A stretch of 55,990 nt of DNA from Specibacter cremeus (GCF_003946885.1 NZ_RWKQ01000010.1:15835-71824), one strand, 5' to 3'; positions 7,241 to 16,860 are shown, counted from the first letter of the stretch. Numbers and translations: made by a program. The notes: generated by a model not told the origin, from the sequence alone.

Positions 7241-8979
7241 TGCAGCAGCCCCTCGTCGACGCGGTGCGACCACTCGGCGAACGTCTCCCCGTCGGCACGG
7301 TCGGCGACGTAGCCGCGGATGACGCGCTCCACGTAGTCGGTGAGGTTGTCCACGGTGACCTTCAGGCCGCGGACCGTGCGGCCCAGCCCGGCCTCGTCGC
7401 GTTCGTGCGAGGCCAGCCCGCCGCCCAGGTGCACCTGGAAACCGGGGGTGGTGCCGCCGTCGTCCGTTGGCAGCATCATGCCCTTCAGGCCGATGTCGGC
7501 GGTCTGGATGCGGGCGCACGAGTTGGGGCAGCCGTTGATGTACAGGCCGATCGGGCTGGTCAGCGTGCCGGAATCGACCAGGTCGGCGAGGCGGACCTCC
7601 AGCTCGTCGATCGTGGCGGCGGCCGTGTCCTTCGTGTTCACGATCGCCAGCTTGCAGAACTCGATGCCGGTGCAGGCGATGGTGCTGCGGCGGAAGATCG
7701 ACGGGCGGGCGGACAGGCCGATCCCGTCCAGTTCGGTGATGACCGATTCGACGTCCTCGCCGGCGATGTCCAGGGCCAGCACCTTCTGGTGCGGGGTGGT
7801 GCGCAAACGGAACGAGCCGTGGGTTTCGAGAATGTCGGCCAGTTTCGCCAGCGTCGTGCCGGAGAGCCGGCCGACGGTGGGGCTGAGACCGATGAAAAAC
7901 TTGCCGTCCTTCTGCTCGTGCACGCCGATGTGGTCGCCCGGGGCGGTGGCGCGCGGCGGGGCGATGCCGTCCGGCAGCGTGAAGCCCAGGTATTCGTCCT
8001 GCAGGACCTGGCGGAACTTCTCGGTGCCCCAGTCGGCGATGAGGAACTTCAGCCGGGCCTTGTTGCGCATGCGCCGGTACCCGTAGTCGCGGAAGATGCT
8101 CGTCACACCCTCCCACACGGCCACGCCGTGCTCCGGTGGCACGAACACGCCCACGCGCTCGGCCAGCCGCGGCGCCGTCGACAGCCCGCCGCCGACCCAC
8201 AGGTCGTAGCCGGGGCCCAGCTCGGGGTGGCGCACGCCCACGAAGGAGACGTCGTTGATCTCATGCACGGTGTCCTGGCTGGGGTGACCGGTAATGGACG
8301 TCTTGTACTTGCGGGGCAGGTTGGAGAACGCCGGGTTGCCGATGAAACGCTCATGCAGCTCGCGGATGAAGCCGGTCGGGTCGAGGATCTCATCCTTCGC
8401 GATGCCGGCCACCGGCGAGCCGAGGATGACGCGCGGCACGTCGCCGCAGGCCTCGGTGGTGGACAGGCCCACGGCCTCCAGGCGGCGCCAGATCTCCGGC
8501 ACGTCCTCGATGCGGATCCAGTGCAGCTGGATGTTCTGCCGGTCGGTCAAATCCGCCGTGTCGCGGCCGAATTCCGTGGAGATGCCGGCGATGACGCGCA
8601 GCTGCTCCGTGGTGAGCACGCCGCCGTCGATGCGCACGCGCAGCATCATGTAGCGGTCCTCGAGCTCGTGCGGTTCCAGCGTGGCCGTCTTGCCGCCGTC
8701 GATCCCCTGCTTGCGCTGCGTGTACAGCCCCCACCAGCGGAACCGGCCGTGCAGGTCGTCGTCGGTGATCGAGTCGAAACCCTCTTGGGCGTAGATCGTC
8801 TCGATGCGGTGGCGGACGCTGAGCCCGTCGTCCTCCTGCTTCCAGGCCTCGTTGCCGTTCAGCGGCGCCGTGCCGTCGACCTTCCACTGACCGTGCGGCT
8901 TGGCCGCCGGGCGGGCGCGGACGGGCCGCTGCGGCGCCGCGGTCGGGTCGGTCGTTTCGGCCACTGCTGTCTGGGTCAT
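7237..8979 (-). CDS. cysI: ferredoxin-type sulfite reductase
   Basis: A 580-residue siroheme/[4Fe-4S] reductase taking sulfite to sulfide. Two ferrodoxin-like/siroheme repeats are present. The cluster and siroheme ligands are Cys436 and Cys442 (TACTGIEFC) and Cys484 and Cys488 (NGCPNSCAR). WWGLYTQRKQG (about residues 81-91) and the STTEACGD region resemble the Tyr-Cys pair of the mycobacterial sulfite reductase SirA. Its place before cysHDN supports sulfite over nitrite. It is the second gene of the sirB-cysI-cysH-cysD-cysN unit. No clear Shine-Dalgarno site is visible before the ATG. Confidence 0.93.
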   Translation of the reverse strand: MTQTAVAETTDPTAAPQRPVRARPAAKPHGQWKVDGTAPLNGNEAWKQEDDGLSVRHRIETIYAQEGFDSITDDDLHGRFRWWGLYTQRKQGIDGGKTATLEPHELEDRYMMLRVRIDGGVLTTEQLRVIAGISTEFGRDTADLTDRQNIQLHWIRIEDVPEIWRRLEAVGLSTTEACGDVPRVILGSPVAGIAKDEILDPTGFIRELHERFIGNPAFSNLPRKYKTSITGHPSQDTVHEINDVSFVGVRHPELGPGYDLWVGGGLSTAPRLAERVGVFVPPEHGVAVWEGVTSIFRDYGYRRMRNKARLKFLIADWGTEKFRQVLQDEYLGFTLPDGIAPPRATAPGDHIGVHEQKDGKFFIGLSPTVGRLSGTTLAKLADILETHGSFRLRTTPHQKVLALDIAGEDVESVITELDGIGLSARPSIFRRSTIACTGIEFCKLAIVNTKDTAAATIDELEVRLADLVDSGTLTSPIGLYINGCPNSCARIQTADIGLKGMMLPTDDGGTTPGFQVHLGGGLASHERDEAGLGRTVRGLKVTVDNLTDYVERVIRGYVADRADGETFAEWSHRVDEGLLQ

Positions 8980-8995
8980 GCATCGAGATTAGGTG

Positions 8996-9011
8996 GGCGC
9001 CGCGCGGCGCC
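8996..9011. promoter_or_regulatory. perfect 16-bp palindrome before cysI
   Basis: GGCGCCGCGCGGCGCC is a complete self-complementary 16-mer ending 17 nt upstream of the cysI ATG in the 88-nt sirB-cysI gap. It may be an operator or an RNA hairpin that hides the cysI start. Short GC-only palindromes also arise by chance in DNA of this composition. Confidence 0.35.
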
Positions 9012-9067
9012 GCATGGCGCGCGCAACGCCAGGTCACAGGCGGCAATATTTCGTCACACGGTTGCGG

Positions 9068-9766
9068 CTACCCCCATGAAGGGGAATGGACGACGGCGTC
9101 GTAGCGTTCCAGCGCCAGCTCGGCCACCAGCGTGGCGGGCAGCAGCGGCTCCGCGACCAGGTCGGCGCCGGCCGCGGCCAGCTGGTCGTGGAAGTAGCCG
9201 GGGGCCAGCAGGTAGGCCGCCACGGCCACCCCGGTTGCGCCGCGTTGCCGCAGCGCCGCCACGGCATCCGGCACCGACGGCGCCGCGCTGGCCCCGTACG
9301 CGGCCATGATGTGTTCCTTGCGCAGCACGGCCAGGTCGGCAGCGAGCACCTCAATCTGCTCGGCGGCCGCCGCCTCGCTCGACCCGGCGGCGGCCAGCAC
9401 CACGCCCCACCCGTCCGGCAGCGCCCCGAGGCGTTCGTGCAAAAGCTTGGCCAGGCGCGGATCGGGGCCCAGCGGCCGGGCGGCCGCGAGCCCGGGCCGG
9501 CTCGCCACGGCGTCGGCGATGTCCTTGTTGACGTGGTACCCCACGGTCAGCAGCAGCGGCACGACGACGGCCGTTTCATCGACCGTGAGCGCCGCCACGA
9601 CGTCGGGCAGGGCCGGCTCCTGCACGTCCACGTAGGCCTCCCGCACGTCGAGGCCGGGGCGCATTTCGCGTAGCTGAGCCCTGACCCGATTGATCCTTTG
9701 CCTGCCGTCCGGGTTATTCGTGCCGTGGGCGCAGGCGATCAGGACCGGCATTTCCGTGTCGGTCAT
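9068..9766 (-). CDS. sirB: sirohydrochlorin chelatase (CbiX/SirB family)
   Basis: A 232-residue chelatase-like protein with two CbiX-type halves. Metal-binding histidines appear in CAHGTNNP (about residues 11-18) and [13 protein letters not shown]. It probably inserts iron into sirohydrochlorin to make siroheme for CysI, encoded 88 nt downstream. The start is ATG 9766, with GGAAGG about 8 nt upstream; a longer frame runs to 9967 without family similarity. Cobalt insertion for B12 cannot be excluded by sequence, but the cys context favours siroheme. Confidence 0.85.
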   Translation of the reverse strand: MTDTEMPVLIACAHGTNNPDGRQRINRVRAQLREMRPGLDVREAYVDVQEPALPDVVAALTVDETAVVVPLLLTVGYHVNKDIADAVASRPGLAAARPLGPDPRLAKLLHERLGALPDGWGVVLAAAGSSEAAAAEQIEVLAADLAVLRKEHIMAAYGASAAPSVPDAVAALRQRGATGVAVAAYLLAPGYFHDQLAAAGADLVAEPLLPATLVAELALERYDAVVHSPSWG

Positions 9767-9921
9767 TGCATACCCTTCCGCCAATACCGTATGTGGCCCA
9801 ATGTACCGGTCCGGCTTGCCGTCCCGCGCACACTTCGAGGCGAAAGTGGCGCACCTTGCCCTGCTGCGCACTGTTCGCACCCTGTTGTGCGCAGAACGGC
9901 GCTCACTTCCCGCCCATGAAT

Positions 9922-9934
9922 ATTGTTGAACAAT
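9922..9934. promoter_or_regulatory. ATTGTTGAACAAT palindrome before pxpA, likely GntR operator
   Basis: A perfect 13-bp palindrome about a central G, 54 nt upstream of the pxpA start. Twelve of 13 bases recur at 14997-15009 before the DUF969 gene, with the GntR gene between the two sites. The surrounding 221-nt gap (9767-9987) holds no gene. It also contains an imperfect dyad near 9826-9853 close to the sirB start. Confidence 0.6.
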
Positions 9935-9987
9935 TTGGATTAATGCGTCATTCTGGAGGGACACCACCGCTAGAGACTGGGATCACA

Positions 9988-10746
9988 ATGGCCACCATTG
10001 ACCTAAACAGCGACGTCGGGGAGTCCTTCGGCAACTGGACGTTTGGCGACGACGCCGTCATCATCGCCAGCGTATCCAGCGTCAATGTGGCCTGCGGCTT
10101 CCACGCCGGGGACCCGAGCGGCATCCGCGCCACCTGCGCCGCCGCGGCCGCCGCCGGTGTCACGGTGGGCGCCCACCCGGGCTATCGGGATCTGGCAGGA
10201 TTCGGCCGCCGTTTCATGGACATGGCCCCGCGGGAGCTCACGGACGACGTCATCTACCAGATCGGCGCCCTCCAGGGCCTGGCCCGCTCCGCCGGCACCT
10301 CCGTCACATACGTCAAGCCGCACGGCGCCCTCTACAACACCATCGTGCACCACGCCGTCCAGGCCCGGGCCGTCGTCGACGCCGTGCTGGCCGTGGACCC
10401 CGCGCTGCCGCTGATGGTGCTGCCGGGCTCGGAGATCCAGCGCGCCGCCCGCGCCGCCGGCCTGCGCACGGTGGCGGAGGCCTTTGCCGACCGTGCCTAC
10501 AATGCCGACGGCACCCTTGTCTCCCGGCGCGAACCCGGCGCCGTCCTGCACAGCACTGACGCCGTCGTCGAGCACGTCCTGCAGCTGGTGACCCAGGGGA
10601 CCATCACCGCCATCGACGGCACCGTCATCGAGGTCGTGGCCGAGAGTATCTGCCTGCACGGGGACACCCCCGGCGCCGTGGCGATGGCACAGGCCGTCCA
10701 CACCGCGCTGCGTGCCGAGGGCGTCAGCATTGAAAGCTTCGCGTAA
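9988..10746 (+). CDS. pxpA: 5-oxoprolinase subunit A (LamB/YcsF family), copy 1
   Basis: A 252-residue PxpA protein. Family hallmarks are [11 protein letters not shown] at the start, [19 protein letters not shown] and KPHGALYN, which line the presumed metal/substrate site. PxpA works with PxpB and PxpC in ATP-dependent opening of 5-oxoproline to glutamate. The start is ATG 9988. It heads a cluster with a PxpB-PxpC fusion, a biotin carboxylase-BCCP fusion, a GntR regulator, DUF969/DUF979 and DUF2891. The adjoining biotin enzyme suggests that substrate activation may go through carboxylation. A second PxpA at 48407 belongs to another cluster. Confidence 0.92.
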   Translation: MATIDLNSDVGESFGNWTFGDDAVIIASVSSVNVACGFHAGDPSGIRATCAAAAAAGVTVGAHPGYRDLAGFGRRFMDMAPRELTDDVIYQIGALQGLARSAGTSVTYVKPHGALYNTIVHHAVQARAVVDAVLAVDPALPLMVLPGSEIQRAARAAGLRTVAEAFADRAYNADGTLVSRREPGAVLHSTDAVVEHVLQLVTQGTITAIDGTVIEVVAESICLHGDTPGAVAMAQAVHTALRAEGVSIESFA

Positions 10747-10755
10747 GTGCCGGCC

Positions 10756-12348
10756 ATGACCGACGCCGGCGTCCGCGCCATCCTCCCCGCTGGGGACCGC
10801 GCCATCCTGGTGGAACTGGACTCGCTGGCCGCGGTGCTCAGCCTGCAGGCGGCCCTGCAGGCGCACCCGCTGGCGGGGCAGATCGACGTGGTAGCCGCGG
10901 CCTCCACCGTCCTGGTCACCGCCGCGTCCAGCGAGGACGCCCGCAGGATTGCCGCGCATGTGCGCACGCTGGACCTTGGCCAGCGCCCCGAGATTGACGC
11001 CGCCCTGGTCACCATCGAGGTGGTGTACGACGGCGAGGACCTCGCCGCCGTGGGCGAGCTCACCGGCCTGGGGGCGGAGGGTGTGGTGGCAGCCCACACC
11101 GGTTCCGTGTGGACCGCAGCCTTTGGCGGCTTCGCCCCCGGTTTCACCTACCTGGCCGGCGGCGACGCCCGGCTGGAGGTGCCGCGCCGTGCGACGCCGC
11201 GCACAGCCGTGCCGGCCGGTGCCGTCGCCCTGGGCGGGGCCTACTCGGCCGTCTACCCGCGCCAGACGCCCGGCGGCTGGCAGCTCATTGGCCGCACCGA
11301 CGCCGTCCTCTGGGACCTGGACCGCAGCAGCCCGGCGCTGATCCGGCCCGGCAACCGCGTGCAGTTCAACGCCGTGCGAGCGACGGCGCTGGCCCCCGCT
11401 TCAACATCTGCTACGAAAGGCGCCCCCGCGGCCGGCGCTGCTGCTGTGGGCCCCGCCCCCGGCCTCGTCGTCGTCCGTTCCGGGCTCCAGACCACCATCC
11501 AGGATCTGGGCCGCCCGGGCAGCGCGGACCTGGGCGTCACCGCCTCCGGTGCGATGGACAGCGGCGCGCTGCGCCAGGCCAACCGGCTGGCGGGCAATCC
11601 CGCAGCCGCCGCGGGCATCGAGGTGCTGCACGGCGGCCTGGCCCTTGCCGCGCTGGCGGACCAGGTGCTGGCCGTGGCCGGCGCGCCCCTGAACCTCACC
11701 ATCACCGACCCCGACGGCGGTGAGCGCGAGGTGCCCATGCTGGCGCCGTTCGCCCTGCTGGCCGGCGAAACCCTGGAACTCGGCACCCCGCATCGGGGCC
11801 TGCGCAGCTATGTGGCCGTGCGCGGCGGGCTGGATGCGCCGCTGGTCCTCGGCAGCCGCTCCACGGACACCATGTCCGGCATCGGCCCCGCCCCCTTGGC
11901 CGCCGGCAGCTTGCTGGGCGTCATCGCGGCGCCGCCGTGGTCCGTGGTGGGCAACCCGGAGCTGCCCGCCGCCGATGCCCCGGAGGTCACCGTGCTGCGC
12001 ATGGTGCCCGGACCGCGCCAAGACTGGTTCGACGACGCCGTCGTCACCGGTTTCGCCGGGCGGGAGTGGACCGTCACCCCGCAGTCCAACCGGATCGGCC
12101 TGCGCCTATCCGGCACGGCGCTGGAACGCAGCCGCGACGGCGAGCTCGCCAGCGAGGGCACCGTCCGCGGCGCCCTCCAGGTGCCGCCGTCGGGCCAGCC
12201 TGTGCTGTTCCTGTCCGACCATCCGGTGACCGGCGGCTACCCGGTGATCGGCGTGGTGGCCGCGGCCGATCTCGACAAGGCGGCCCAGCTGCCGCCCGGC
12301 GCCCGGGTCCGCTTTGTCCCGGACGCTTCCGCCGCGCCTGTTCTCTAG
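10756..12348 (+). CDS. pxpBC: 5-oxoprolinase subunits B and C fused (KipI-KipA)
   Basis: One 530-residue protein joins the KipI-like PxpB domain (about residues 1-205; [12 protein letters not shown] near 123) to the KipA-like PxpC domain (about 235-530; [12 protein letters not shown], then [16 protein letters not shown]). An Ala/Pro-rich linker lies between them. KipI and KipA are homologous to the carboxyltransferase part of urea carboxylase, which fits the biotin carboxylase encoded next. I prefer ATG 10756; GTG 10747, directly after the pxpA stop, is also possible. No strong ribosome site is visible, so translational coupling to pxpA is likely. Confidence 0.9.
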   Translation: MTDAGVRAILPAGDRAILVELDSLAAVLSLQAALQAHPLAGQIDVVAAASTVLVTAASSEDARRIAAHVRTLDLGQRPEIDAALVTIEVVYDGEDLAAVGELTGLGAEGVVAAHTGSVWTAAFGGFAPGFTYLAGGDARLEVPRRATPRTAVPAGAVALGGAYSAVYPRQTPGGWQLIGRTDAVLWDLDRSSPALIRPGNRVQFNAVRATALAPASTSATKGAPAAGAAAVGPAPGLVVVRSGLQTTIQDLGRPGSADLGVTASGAMDSGALRQANRLAGNPAAAAGIEVLHGGLALAALADQVLAVAGAPLNLTITDPDGGEREVPMLAPFALLAGETLELGTPHRGLRSYVAVRGGLDAPLVLGSRSTDTMSGIGPAPLAAGSLLGVIAAPPWSVVGNPELPAADAPEVTVLRMVPGPRQDWFDDAVVTGFAGREWTVTPQSNRIGLRLSGTALERSRDGELASEGTVRGALQVPPSGQPVLFLSDHPVTGGYPVIGVVAAADLDKAAQLPPGARVRFVPDASAAPVL

Positions 12349-12385
12349 CTCTGGTTCTTGCACTTTTTTGACCAAGGCATCACCC

Positions 12386-14149
12386 ATGTACACGGTCCTC
12401 ATTGCCAACCGCGGCGAAATCGCCGTCCGGATCGCCCGCTCCTGCGACGACGTCGGCCTGGAAACGGTGGGCGTCTATGCCGACGTCGACGCCGATGCGC
12501 TGCATGTTGACGCCGTCACCGAGGCCTACGCACTGGGCGGCAACAGCCCCGCGGAAACGTATTTGAATGTCGAAAAGGTGCTGGCCATAGCGGCCCGTTC
12601 CGGCGCCGACGCCGTGCACCCCGGCTATGGCTTCCTGTCCGAGAACGCGGGTTTTGCCCAGGCTGTCATGGACGCCGGGCTGACGTGGATCGGGCCGTCC
12701 CCGGACGCCATCCGCACGCTGGGCAACAAGGTCAGCGCCCGCGAGATCGCCGTCCGCGCCGGAGCCCCGTTGGCCCCGGGCAGCGACGGGCCGGTGGCCT
12801 CCGCCGCCGAGGTGCGCGACTTTGCCGCGGTCCACGGGCTGCCCGTGGCCATCAAGGCCGCCTTTGGCGGCGGCGGGCGCGGCCTGAAGGTGGTGTGGGA
12901 GATGGACGCCATCGAGGAGGCCTTTGCCTCCGCCGTGCGCGAATCCAAAGCCGCCTTCGGCCGCGACGAGTGCTTTGTGGAGAAGTTCCTGCACCGCCCC
13001 CGCCACGTGGAGGCCCAGGTGCTGGCCGACACGCACGGCAACGTCATTGTCGTCGGCACCCGCGACTGCTCCCTGCAGCGCCGCCACCAGAAGCTGGTGG
13101 AGGAGGCCCCGGCGCCCTTCCTGACCGACGCCCAGCTGGAGAGCATCCACACCTCCGCCAAGGCCATCTGCCGCGAGGCCGGCTACACCGGCGCCGGCAC
13201 CGTGGAGTACCTGGTGGCCGCCGACGGCACCGTGTCCTTCCTGGAGGTCAACACCCGCCTGCAGGTGGAGCACCCCATCACCGAGGAAACGTCCCGCATC
13301 GACCTCGTGGCCGCCCAGCTCTCCATCGCCGCCGGCGAGCCACTGCCGTGGACCGCAGACCCGCAGCCGAGCGGGCACTCGTTCGAATTCCGCATCAACG
13401 CCGAGGACGTGGCCCGCGGGTTCCTGCCCTCGCCCGGCACCGTGGCCGGATTCACTGTGCCCACCGGCCCCGGCATCCGCGTGGATTCGGGCGTGCGCAC
13501 CGGCTCCGTGGTGCCCGGCACCTTCGATTCCCTGCTGGCCAAGCTGGTGGTGACGGGCGCCAACCGCGAGCAGGCGCTGCGCCGCGCCCGCCGCGCCCTG
13601 GCCGAGTTCCGCATCGACGGCCTGGCCACGGTGCTGCCCTTCCACCGGGCCGTGGTCCGGGACGCCGATTTCACCAACCCGGACGCCATGGGCGTCTACA
13701 CCACGTGGATCGAGAGCGAGTTCACCGAGCGCCTGGCTGCGGATCCGGAATTCAGCGTCAAGGCGCCGGCGGGCGAACGCCGCACCATCAGCATCGAACT
13801 CGACGGCAAGCGCATGACCCTGGGCCTGCCCGCCGGACTGCTGGACGGCCTGCGCGCAGGGGCCATGCCGGCGTCGTTCTCCGACGACGACGACGACGGT
13901 GCCGCCGGTGCCGCCGGTGCCGCCGGTGCCGCCGACCTGGCCGAGCTGCGCGCCACCATGGCCGGTTCCGTGGTGAAGTGGCTGGCCGAGCCCGGCGCAT
14001 CCGTTTCCGCTGGCGAGCCGGTGCTGGTGCTGGAGGCCATGAAGATGGAGACCACCGTTTGCGCCCACCGCGACGGCGTGCTCGGCGAGCCGCAGGCGGT
14101 CGCCGGCGCCGCCGTTGTACTGGGCACCGTGCTCGGCACCATCGACTAG
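12386..14149 (+). CDS. biotin carboxylase-BCCP fusion
   Basis: A 587-residue protein. The biotin carboxylase region (about 1-445) has the [11 protein letters not shown] start, the ATP-grasp glycine loop [10 protein letters not shown] and [14 protein letters not shown]. The C-terminal carrier domain (about 517-587) has EAMKMET with biotinyl Lys553. It resembles the alpha subunit of acyl-CoA carboxylases, but no acyl-CoA carboxyltransferase gene is nearby; the partner is more likely the PxpB-PxpC fusion just upstream. Together they rebuild a split urea-carboxylase-like enzyme. The domains are linked by DDDDD and four GAA triplets (residues 500-516) from tandem DNA repeats. ATG 12386 is chosen to match the family start. 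Confidence 0.9.
   Translation: MYTVLIANRGEIAVRIARSCDDVGLETVGVYADVDADALHVDAVTEAYALGGNSPAETYLNVEKVLAIAARSGADAVHPGYGFLSENAGFAQAVMDAGLTWIGPSPDAIRTLGNKVSAREIAVRAGAPLAPGSDGPVASAAEVRDFAAVHGLPVAIKAAFGGGGRGLKVVWEMDAIEEAFASAVRESKAAFGRDECFVEKFLHRPRHVEAQVLADTHGNVIVVGTRDCSLQRRHQKLVEEAPAPFLTDAQLESIHTSAKAICREAGYTGAGTVEYLVAADGTVSFLEVNTRLQVEHPITEETSRIDLVAAQLSIAAGEPLPWTADPQPSGHSFEFRINAEDVARGFLPSPGTVAGFTVPTGPGIRVDSGVRTGSVVPGTFDSLLAKLVVTGANREQALRRARRALAEFRIDGLATVLPFHRAVVRDADFTNPDAMGVYTTWIESEFTERLAADPEFSVKAPAGERRTISIELDGKRMTLGLPAGLLDGLRAGAMPASFSDDDDDGAAGAAGAAGAADLAELRATMAGSVVKWLAEPGASVSAGEPVLVLEAMKMETTVCAHRDGVLGEPQAVAGAAVVLGTVLGTID
13883..13933 (+). repeat. in-frame micro/minisatellite in the BC-BCCP linker
   Basis: Five GAC triplets (13883-13897) are followed by four exact copies of GGTGCCGCC (13898-13933). 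They encode the acidic and Gly-Ala-Ala linker. Both can change length without shifting the frame. Confidence 0.9.
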
Positions 14150-14161
14150 AAATCACGTCCA

Positions 14162-14177
14162 GGTGGCATGTGCCACC
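14162..14177. promoter_or_regulatory. GGTGGC/GCCACC dyad between BC-BCCP and gntR
   Basis: GGTGGC (14162-14167) and GCCACC (14172-14177) flank a 4-nt loop in the 72-nt gap. It could be a weak terminator for the upstream operon or an operator for gntR. No T-run follows. Confidence 0.35.
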
Positions 14178-14221
14178 CGGCGGCTGCGTGGTCGCGGCCC
14201 GCCACAGCCTACGCTTGAGCC

Positions 14222-14923
14222 ATGACGTTTGAGGCGGTACTGGAGGAATTGCGCCGGCTGGCCAAGGGTGCAACCCATGCACACACGGGCCTGTGGGTGG
14301 CGACCCAGCTGCGCCAGCGGATCTCGGCCGGCCAATTGACTCCGGGCACCAAGCTGTCCGAGCAGGCCTTGGGGGAGGCGCTGGGCGTCAGCCGCAATAC
14401 GCTCCGCGAGGCCTTCACAGCCCTGCATGCCGAACACATCATCACACGCATCCCCAACCGGGGCGTGTTCGTCGCCCAGCCTACCGCTGAGGACGTCCGT
14501 GAAATCTACCGGGTACGCCGCTACCTGGAGCCGGCGGCCATCATGTGGCAGGCGCCGTCGTCCGTGGACGATCTGCGAGCAATCGTTGCCGAGGGCCAGC
14601 TGGCCCGGTCCCGCGGGGACATCGACCGCATGGCCGCCGCCAACCAGGAATTCCACCGCGCCGTGGTGGCCCGGGCGGCCAGCGAGCGGCTGGACGCGCT
14701 CATGGCCCAGGTGCTGGCCGAGATGCGGCTGGTGTTCCACGCCATGGGGTCCGACCCGGCCTTCCATGAGCCCTATGTGGCCGACAACCTGCAGCTGATC
14801 GAGCTGGTGGCGGCCGGGGACAATGCCACTGCGGCGGAGTTCATGCGGGGCTACCTTGACCGCGCCGAGGCCCAGCTGCTGGAGGCAATGGCCGCCCAAA
14901 GGCCGGCCCCAACGGCCCACTAG
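14222..14923 (+). CDS. GntR/FadR-type regulator (FCD domain)
   Basis: A 233-residue regulator. The N-terminal winged helix-turn-helix (about residues 20-85) includes LSEQALGEALGVSRNTLREAF, and the FCD ligand-binding domain (about 95-225) contains the AANQEFHRAVV metal-binding segment. It lies in the middle of the oxoproline/lactam cluster. Matching 13-bp palindromes stand before pxpA and before the DUF969 gene, so it probably represses both halves and responds to the substrate. The target is inferred from position and operator repeats only. Confidence 0.9.
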   Translation: MTFEAVLEELRRLAKGATHAHTGLWVATQLRQRISAGQLTPGTKLSEQALGEALGVSRNTLREAFTALHAEHIITRIPNRGVFVAQPTAEDVREIYRVRRYLEPAAIMWQAPSSVDDLRAIVAEGQLARSRGDIDRMAAANQEFHRAVVARAASERLDALMAQVLAEMRLVFHAMGSDPAFHEPYVADNLQLIELVAAGDNATAAEFMRGYLDRAEAQLLEAMAAQRPAPTAH

Positions 14924-14989
14924 ACTGGTCCGACTCCGGTCCGACCGTGGACGACGGCGAAGGCCGCCGCCATTGGCGCCCCCCAAGTC

Positions 14990-15030
14990 TTGCCAGATTG
15001 TTGAACAAAAGTATATGCTGTGACTCACAG
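14990..15030 (+). promoter_or_regulatory. promoter with operator for DUF969-DUF979-DUF2891
   Basis: A possible -35 (TTGCCA, 14990-14995) and -10 (TATGCT, 15014-15019) are 18 nt apart. ATTGTTGAACAAA (14997-15009) lies between them, where a bound repressor would block polymerase. A second palindrome, CTGTGACTCACAG (15018-15030), overlaps the -10 and may bind another regulator. The leader to the ATG at 15141 is about 110 nt. Confidence 0.55.
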
Positions 15031-15140
15031 TGATGGGCACCACTGTCCGGGGATACCCACTCCATCCCAGGCCGTTGGCCGTGCCTGAACAACCACACAC
15101 GTCCGCAGACCAGTCCTGGTCCACGCGGGAATGGATAATC

Positions 15141-15863
15141 ATGCTCGTACTCATCGGGGTCTTGCTGGTGATTGTTGGCTTCGCCATCCGCCTGAACCCA
15201 CTGATTGTTGTCACAGTCTCCGGCATCGTCACGGCCCTGCTGGGCGGTCTTTCACCGGTGGAAATCCTCAACGCCTTCGGCTCCGGCTTTGCCAGCAGCC
15301 GCTCAGTGACCATCTTTGTGGTGGTGCTGCCGGTGATCGGCATCATTGAGCGCTTCGGCCTGCAGGAGCAGGCCAAGACGCTGATCTCCAAGCTGGCCAA
15401 GCTGACCGCCGGCCGCGTGCTGCTGGGCTACCTGCTGGTCCGCCAGGCCACCGCCGCCCTGGGCCTGACCAGCATCGGCGGGCATGCGCAGACCGTGCGC
15501 CCGCTGGTATTCCCGATGGCCGAGGGCGCCGCGCTGCGCCGCTACGGCAGTGTCCCGGAAAGGGTCAAGGAAAAGATCAAGGGCCACTCGGCCGCGGCGG
15601 ACAACGTGGGCGTCTTCTTCGGCGAGGACATCTTTGTGGCCGTCGGCTCCATCCTGCTGATCACCACCTTTGTGGACACCACCTACGGCCTGCACCTGGA
15701 GCCGCTGGAACTGGCCATCTGGGCCATCCCCACGGCCGTCATCGCCTTCCTGATCCACGGGTTCCGCCTGCTGCGCCTTGACCGCCAGCTGGACAATGAC
15801 GTCAAGGCCGCCCTGGAAGAAGAGAAGCACGCACAGACCGCCACCACCGGAGGCAACGCATGA
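15141..15863 (+). CDS. DUF969 membrane protein
   Basis: A 240-residue protein of the DUF969 family. It starts in a hydrophobic segment (MLVLIGVLLVIVGFAIRLNP) and has about six predicted membrane spans with the LTSIGGHAQTVRPLV and FFGEDIFVA motifs. ATG 15141 is preferred over an earlier ATG at 15030, whose extra 37 residues are not membrane-like and overlap the promoter. It overlaps the DUF979 gene by 4 nt. The pair is expected to form a two-part transporter for 5-oxoproline or a related lactam; this is inferred from its place beside pxp genes. No biochemical role can be read from sequence. Confidence 0.85.
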   Translation: MLVLIGVLLVIVGFAIRLNPLIVVTVSGIVTALLGGLSPVEILNAFGSGFASSRSVTIFVVVLPVIGIIERFGLQEQAKTLISKLAKLTAGRVLLGYLLVRQATAALGLTSIGGHAQTVRPLVFPMAEGAALRRYGSVPERVKEKIKGHSAAADNVGVFFGEDIFVAVGSILLITTFVDTTYGLHLEPLELAIWAIPTAVIAFLIHGFRLLRLDRQLDNDVKAALEEEKHAQTATTGGNA

Positions 15864-16831
15864 TCAAGGTTGAAGCCGTCTTCTGGCTGATTGGCATCCT
15901 CTTCGTGGCCTGGGCGTTCCTGATCGCCCGCGAGACCACCCACCCCAAGCGCTGGGGCAGTTCCGCCTTCTGGGGCCTGCTGGGCCTGTGCTTCTTCTAC
16001 GGCACCTGGGTCCAGGCCAAGACCGCTCCGGCGTGGATTCTGGGCATCGCCGTTCTGGTTCTGGTGGCGCTGGCCAGCACCGGCATGCTCGGGGACGGCA
16101 AGTCCAAGACCACCAGCGTGGAAAAGCGCACCGAATTCGCCGCCAAGTTCGGCAACAAGCTGTTCATTCCGGCGCTGACCATCCCCGTGGTGACCGTCGT
16201 CGTCGTACTGCTGGCACCGGTGCTGGCCATCGGCGGGAAACCCCTCATCGACCCCGCCAACACCACGCTGGTGGCGCTGGCCATCGGCGCCGTGGCGGCC
16301 GCCGTCGTCGCCGTGCTGATCCTGCGCCCCAAGCAGAAGCTGGCCCCCGTGTTCGAGGGCCGCCGCATCCTGGAATCCATCGGCTGGGCCGCGCTGCTGC
16401 CGCAAATGCTCTCCACGCTGGGCATCCTGTTCACCAAGGCCGGCGTGGGGACCGCCGTCGGCATCCTGGCCAAGGGCGTGCTGCCCGCCGGATCGCTGCT
16501 GGCCGCGGTGGTGGTCTACTGCGTGGGCATGTTCCTGTTCACCGTGCTGATGGGCAACGGTTTTGCCGCCTTCCCGATCATGACCGCCGCCATCGGCTGG
16601 CCGGTGCTGGTGCAGACATTCCACGGCAACCCCGCCATCGTCTTCGCGATCGGCATGCTGGCCGGCTTCTGCGGAACGCTCTGCACGCCCATGGCCGCCA
16701 ACTTCAATCTGGTCCCGGCCGCGCTGCTGGAGATGAAGAACAAGTACGGCGTGATCAAGGCCCAGATGGCCACGGGGGTTCCGCTGCTGGGCGCCAACAT
16801 TGTCCTGATGTACTTCCTGGCCTTCCACTAG
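15860..16831 (+). CDS. DUF979 membrane protein
   Basis: A 323-residue polytopic membrane protein of the DUF979 family, with about nine hydrophobic segments. Conserved-looking elements are ESIGWAALLPQML, MGNGFAAFPIMTAAIG and GFCGTLCTPMAANFNLVP near the C-terminus. The ATG overlaps the DUF969 stop (ATGA), so the two are likely made in equal amounts and act together. The layout is reminiscent of symporters with two inverted halves split over two genes. Substrate is not proven; the lactam cluster is the only guide. Confidence 0.87.
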   Translation: MIKVEAVFWLIGILFVAWAFLIARETTHPKRWGSSAFWGLLGLCFFYGTWVQAKTAPAWILGIAVLVLVALASTGMLGDGKSKTTSVEKRTEFAAKFGNKLFIPALTIPVVTVVVVLLAPVLAIGGKPLIDPANTTLVALAIGAVAAAVVAVLILRPKQKLAPVFEGRRILESIGWAALLPQMLSTLGILFTKAGVGTAVGILAKGVLPAGSLLAAVVVYCVGMFLFTVLMGNGFAAFPIMTAAIGWPVLVQTFHGNPAIVFAIGMLAGFCGTLCTPMAANFNLVPAALLEMKNKYGVIKAQMATGVPLLGANIVLMYFLAFH

Positions 16832-16860
16832 CCGGCATTCGAGAACTGCAAGGAGACCCC

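Noticed and set aside
7237-8979. Assimilatory nitrite reductase
   Set aside because: The same superfamily, but operon context with cysHDN and sirB points to sulfite.
7162-9309. 715-codon plus-strand frame opposite cysI/cysH
   Set aside because: It is antisense to well-supported cys genes, has low-complexity Gln/Arg/Val/Gly composition and no ribosome site.
12380-14068. 562-codon minus-strand frame opposite the BC-BCCP gene
   Set aside because: Antisense shadow; composition dominated by Gly, His and Gln with no recognisable domain.
12386-14149. Acetyl/propionyl-CoA carboxylase alpha subunit
   Set aside because: Sequence alone allows it, but no beta subunit is near and the gene is embedded with KipI/KipA and PxpA; kept as an alternative only.
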